From an uncultured bacterium (GTDB taxonomy: Bacteria > Patescibacteriota > Minisyncoccia > Phycocordibacterales > PALSA-1337): a DNA stretch of 59,356 bases. A program made the translations under genes and the position numbers. The notes beneath the pieces are model-generated. The model saw only the letters and a list, made by a program, of their open reading frames with translations, was not told where the DNA came from and searched no databases. Positions 57,560 to 59,356 of the stretch are shown here, in pieces (positions within the stretch are counted from its first letter, which is position 1; each line of letters begins with the position of its first letter). Where the stretch lies: positions 299,315 through 358,670 of the forward strand of contig CAIMDG010000001.1 in NCBI GenBank assembly GCA_903839725.1. The letters are read 5' to 3'.

Positions 57560-59356
57560 TTAAATATTCAGAGTAGCTGTTGTAATCAATCCCTTTGGAC
57601 TCTTACAAGTAACTTTGAAGCTAAACGTTGTACCAGGGGTGACAACAAATGGTCCCCATCTTCCCAAATCAGAAGGAGCGATTGGTGCGGTGCCTGTGTA
57701 CGCAGCCCCCAAACTAGAACTTTGTTCGAAGGTTCCTGAGGCAGAATCAGCTGAACATTGATAGTACACTGTTTTGTTGGTCTGCAATCCCAATGCAGGA
57801 GAAGAAGATGAATAGAGGATCACCGCAGGAGCAGTTTGACCTTCACCTACCCATGGGTACCAAGCGAGATTCTGCCAAAGATCAGATGCATTATCGGCGC
57901 GTGGAGCTATGTAGATGGTTGAGTAACCTCTATCAACATTACCGGTACTATCTGTTAGGTGACATTCCAACTTGTATTGAGCACCCCCCCATCCAACCAG
58001 GTGTATTATTTTGTCCACCAGACCATATGTTTGGAATTGTTCCATCCGGCAACACTGCTTCCATATTCATTCCATTCAAGCCAACTGCTGTCCACGTAAT
58101 ACCATCTGTTGATCTTTTGAATGAATTAAACTTATTTTTATAAAGACTATTCAACTCATTTTCATTTCGGTTACAACCATAATATATTGATCCGTAGACT
58201 TTACCATTACCATAACTAACTATTGGGTTATTGTAGGTGTCACGAACAGGAATAAATGTAATTGCCCCTGTTGGTACACCAACCCTTGTCGGATACATAG
58301 ACAAACTTACATTGTCTCCAAAGGTACCCATTGAATTTACACATGACAATGAGAACATTGTTGCTCCAAGTAAAGGAGTTCTTGGTCCGGTACCTGGCCA
58401 TTTTACCGGTATTCCAAGTTGTGTTGTACTAACAACACTAGTTGTTGCTATCGAAGGATCATATGAAGCATTTGAACCCCATATACCGAAGAGATTGGTA
58501 CCATCTCCATTTCCTGTACATGATTGTGCGTCAGTTGATGTCCAGAAAAGTTGAGTACCATCATACATCAATGTATTAGTCGTTGATGATTTTGACCCTG
58601 ATGATTGATATCCGTATGCCGAGAACTTAATTGTTGGGGTACAAATTATAGGTCCAGTAGCTGCTGCGGTCGAGAATGTTGGGGAGTCGCCCGAAGCATA
58701 ATATGCGAATACTTTGTAAGAATATTCTGTGGCATATGATGCACCAGTGAATGTGTATGAGAGATCTGGTGTTTCAGCTAATTTCGTATACGTACCGGTA
58801 CCATAATCAGTGAAGACTTTATACCCAATTGCTCCTGTCACTGCACTCCATGACAATCTCACACTGTTAGTACTACATGCTCCCATTATAGCCGCAAAGT
58901 TTGCTGGAGGAAGACATAGTTCTGATGAAGTCGCGAATTGCTGAGTACTTGTCGAAGAATCACCTGAGGCATTCGAAGCTATTACGGTATAGGCATACTG
59001 AGTCGATCCTGACAGGCCAATATCTGTAAATACAAGTGAACTTACTGTTGAAACAATACTACCGTTTCTGTATATCTTATAACTCGTTGCTGTAGGAACA
59101 GCTGACCATGAAATAATAACTCTGCCTCCACAAATAGTATCAGTTGTAGCAACAATTACTGGAGCAACAGGGGCACATGAATGAGATGACGTAGCCGACG
59201 CAGCTGCACTCGCAACAGAATCTCCAGCTGCATTCGATGCTGCTACTGTATAGGTGTAATTTGTTGACACTGTCAATCCGGTATCAGTATATGAAATAGA
59301 AGTTGTTGTAGTAGCGAGTGTGCCATTTCTGTATATCTTGTAACTCGTAGCTATAG
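57560..59356 (-). pseudogene. Fibronectin type III surface protein, frameshifted at a G7 run and cut by the window end
   Basis: The reading frame enters from beyond 59356 and carries at least three fibronectin type III repeats (SWSAVPTATSYKIYRNG, LSWSAVTGAIGYKVF units), each with the YKIYRNG/YTVxASNAxGD pattern, followed by a beta-rich Cys-containing region. It stops at 57948. The other frame continues the same protein to 57560. They join if one G is removed from the seven-G run (minus strand; 57983-57989 on plus), giving GWMGG-AQYKLECHLTD. This could be an assembly error, a phase-variable gene or a programmed frameshift. A secreted adhesin is likely. Confidence 0.75.

Overview
The window looks like a piece of a candidate phyla radiation (Patescibacteria, most likely Parcubacteria-type) chromosome. 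This is inferred from compact genes, short single-copy housekeeping proteins (zinc-less DnaX, hinge-less SMC, cysteine-free L33), standard stop codons including TGA, frequent leaderless promoters, arrays of small VirB2-like membrane proteins, and only isolated biosynthetic enzymes. Overall base composition is AT-leaning, but a few genes (43.2-45.2 kb; to a lesser degree 25.7-27.3 kb and 45.5-46.7 kb) are clearly richer in GC and have consensus promoters with strong ribosome binding sites, which suggests a different origin or expression class.

Layout: 0.1-1.8 kb dihydroorotate-dehydrogenase-like/ferredoxin protein and a guanylate-kinase-like NTPase; 1.9-6.0 kb Nudix, 2H phosphoesterase and a probable flavinylation operon (DoxX, FMN-binding protein, ApbE, MFS exporter); 6.0-12.5 kb VanY, DnaX, Dus, DacA, FtsQ-like and SerS; 12.8-16.1 kb DprA and TopA; 16.1-18.6 kb two unassigned structured RNAs around a small kinase, then ParB; 18.6-25.6 kb tRNA-Leu, MiaA, type I dehydroquinase, RarA, a histidine phosphatase, HisI behind a candidate histidine attenuator, tRNA-Trp and L33; 25.7-31.3 kb two exported proteins, the cell-wall set Alr/MurE/FemX and tRNA-Tyr; 32-41.4 kb ClpB, a protease-like protein, SMC with partner, RNase III, a NusB-Nudix fusion and L32; 41.6-42.0 kb tRNA-Lys and tRNA-Leu; 43.2-46.7 kb GC-rich membrane proteins; 46.7-50.6 kb five VirB2-like proteins with a solute-binding protein and a methyltransferase; 51.3-59.4 kb GyrA, metallo-hydrolase, another unassigned RNA, ribosomal protein S1 and a frameshifted fibronectin-type-III surface protein running off the end.

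The most unusual content is between and inside the genes. Three of the five tRNA genes are followed by a composite element that carries an inverted copy of that tRNA's own T-arm (and, in two cases, its acceptor strand), with a small hairpin set exactly at the acceptor/T-arm junction. Two large perfect palindromes share an almost identical 38-nt loop while their outer stems differ but stay fully paired. A palindromic repeat exists as a complete intergenic copy and as in-frame half copies inside TopA and SMC. Another repeat is inserted in frame in ParB. No CRISPR array, transposase, integrase or prophage gene was seen, so whatever moves these repeats is not encoded here.
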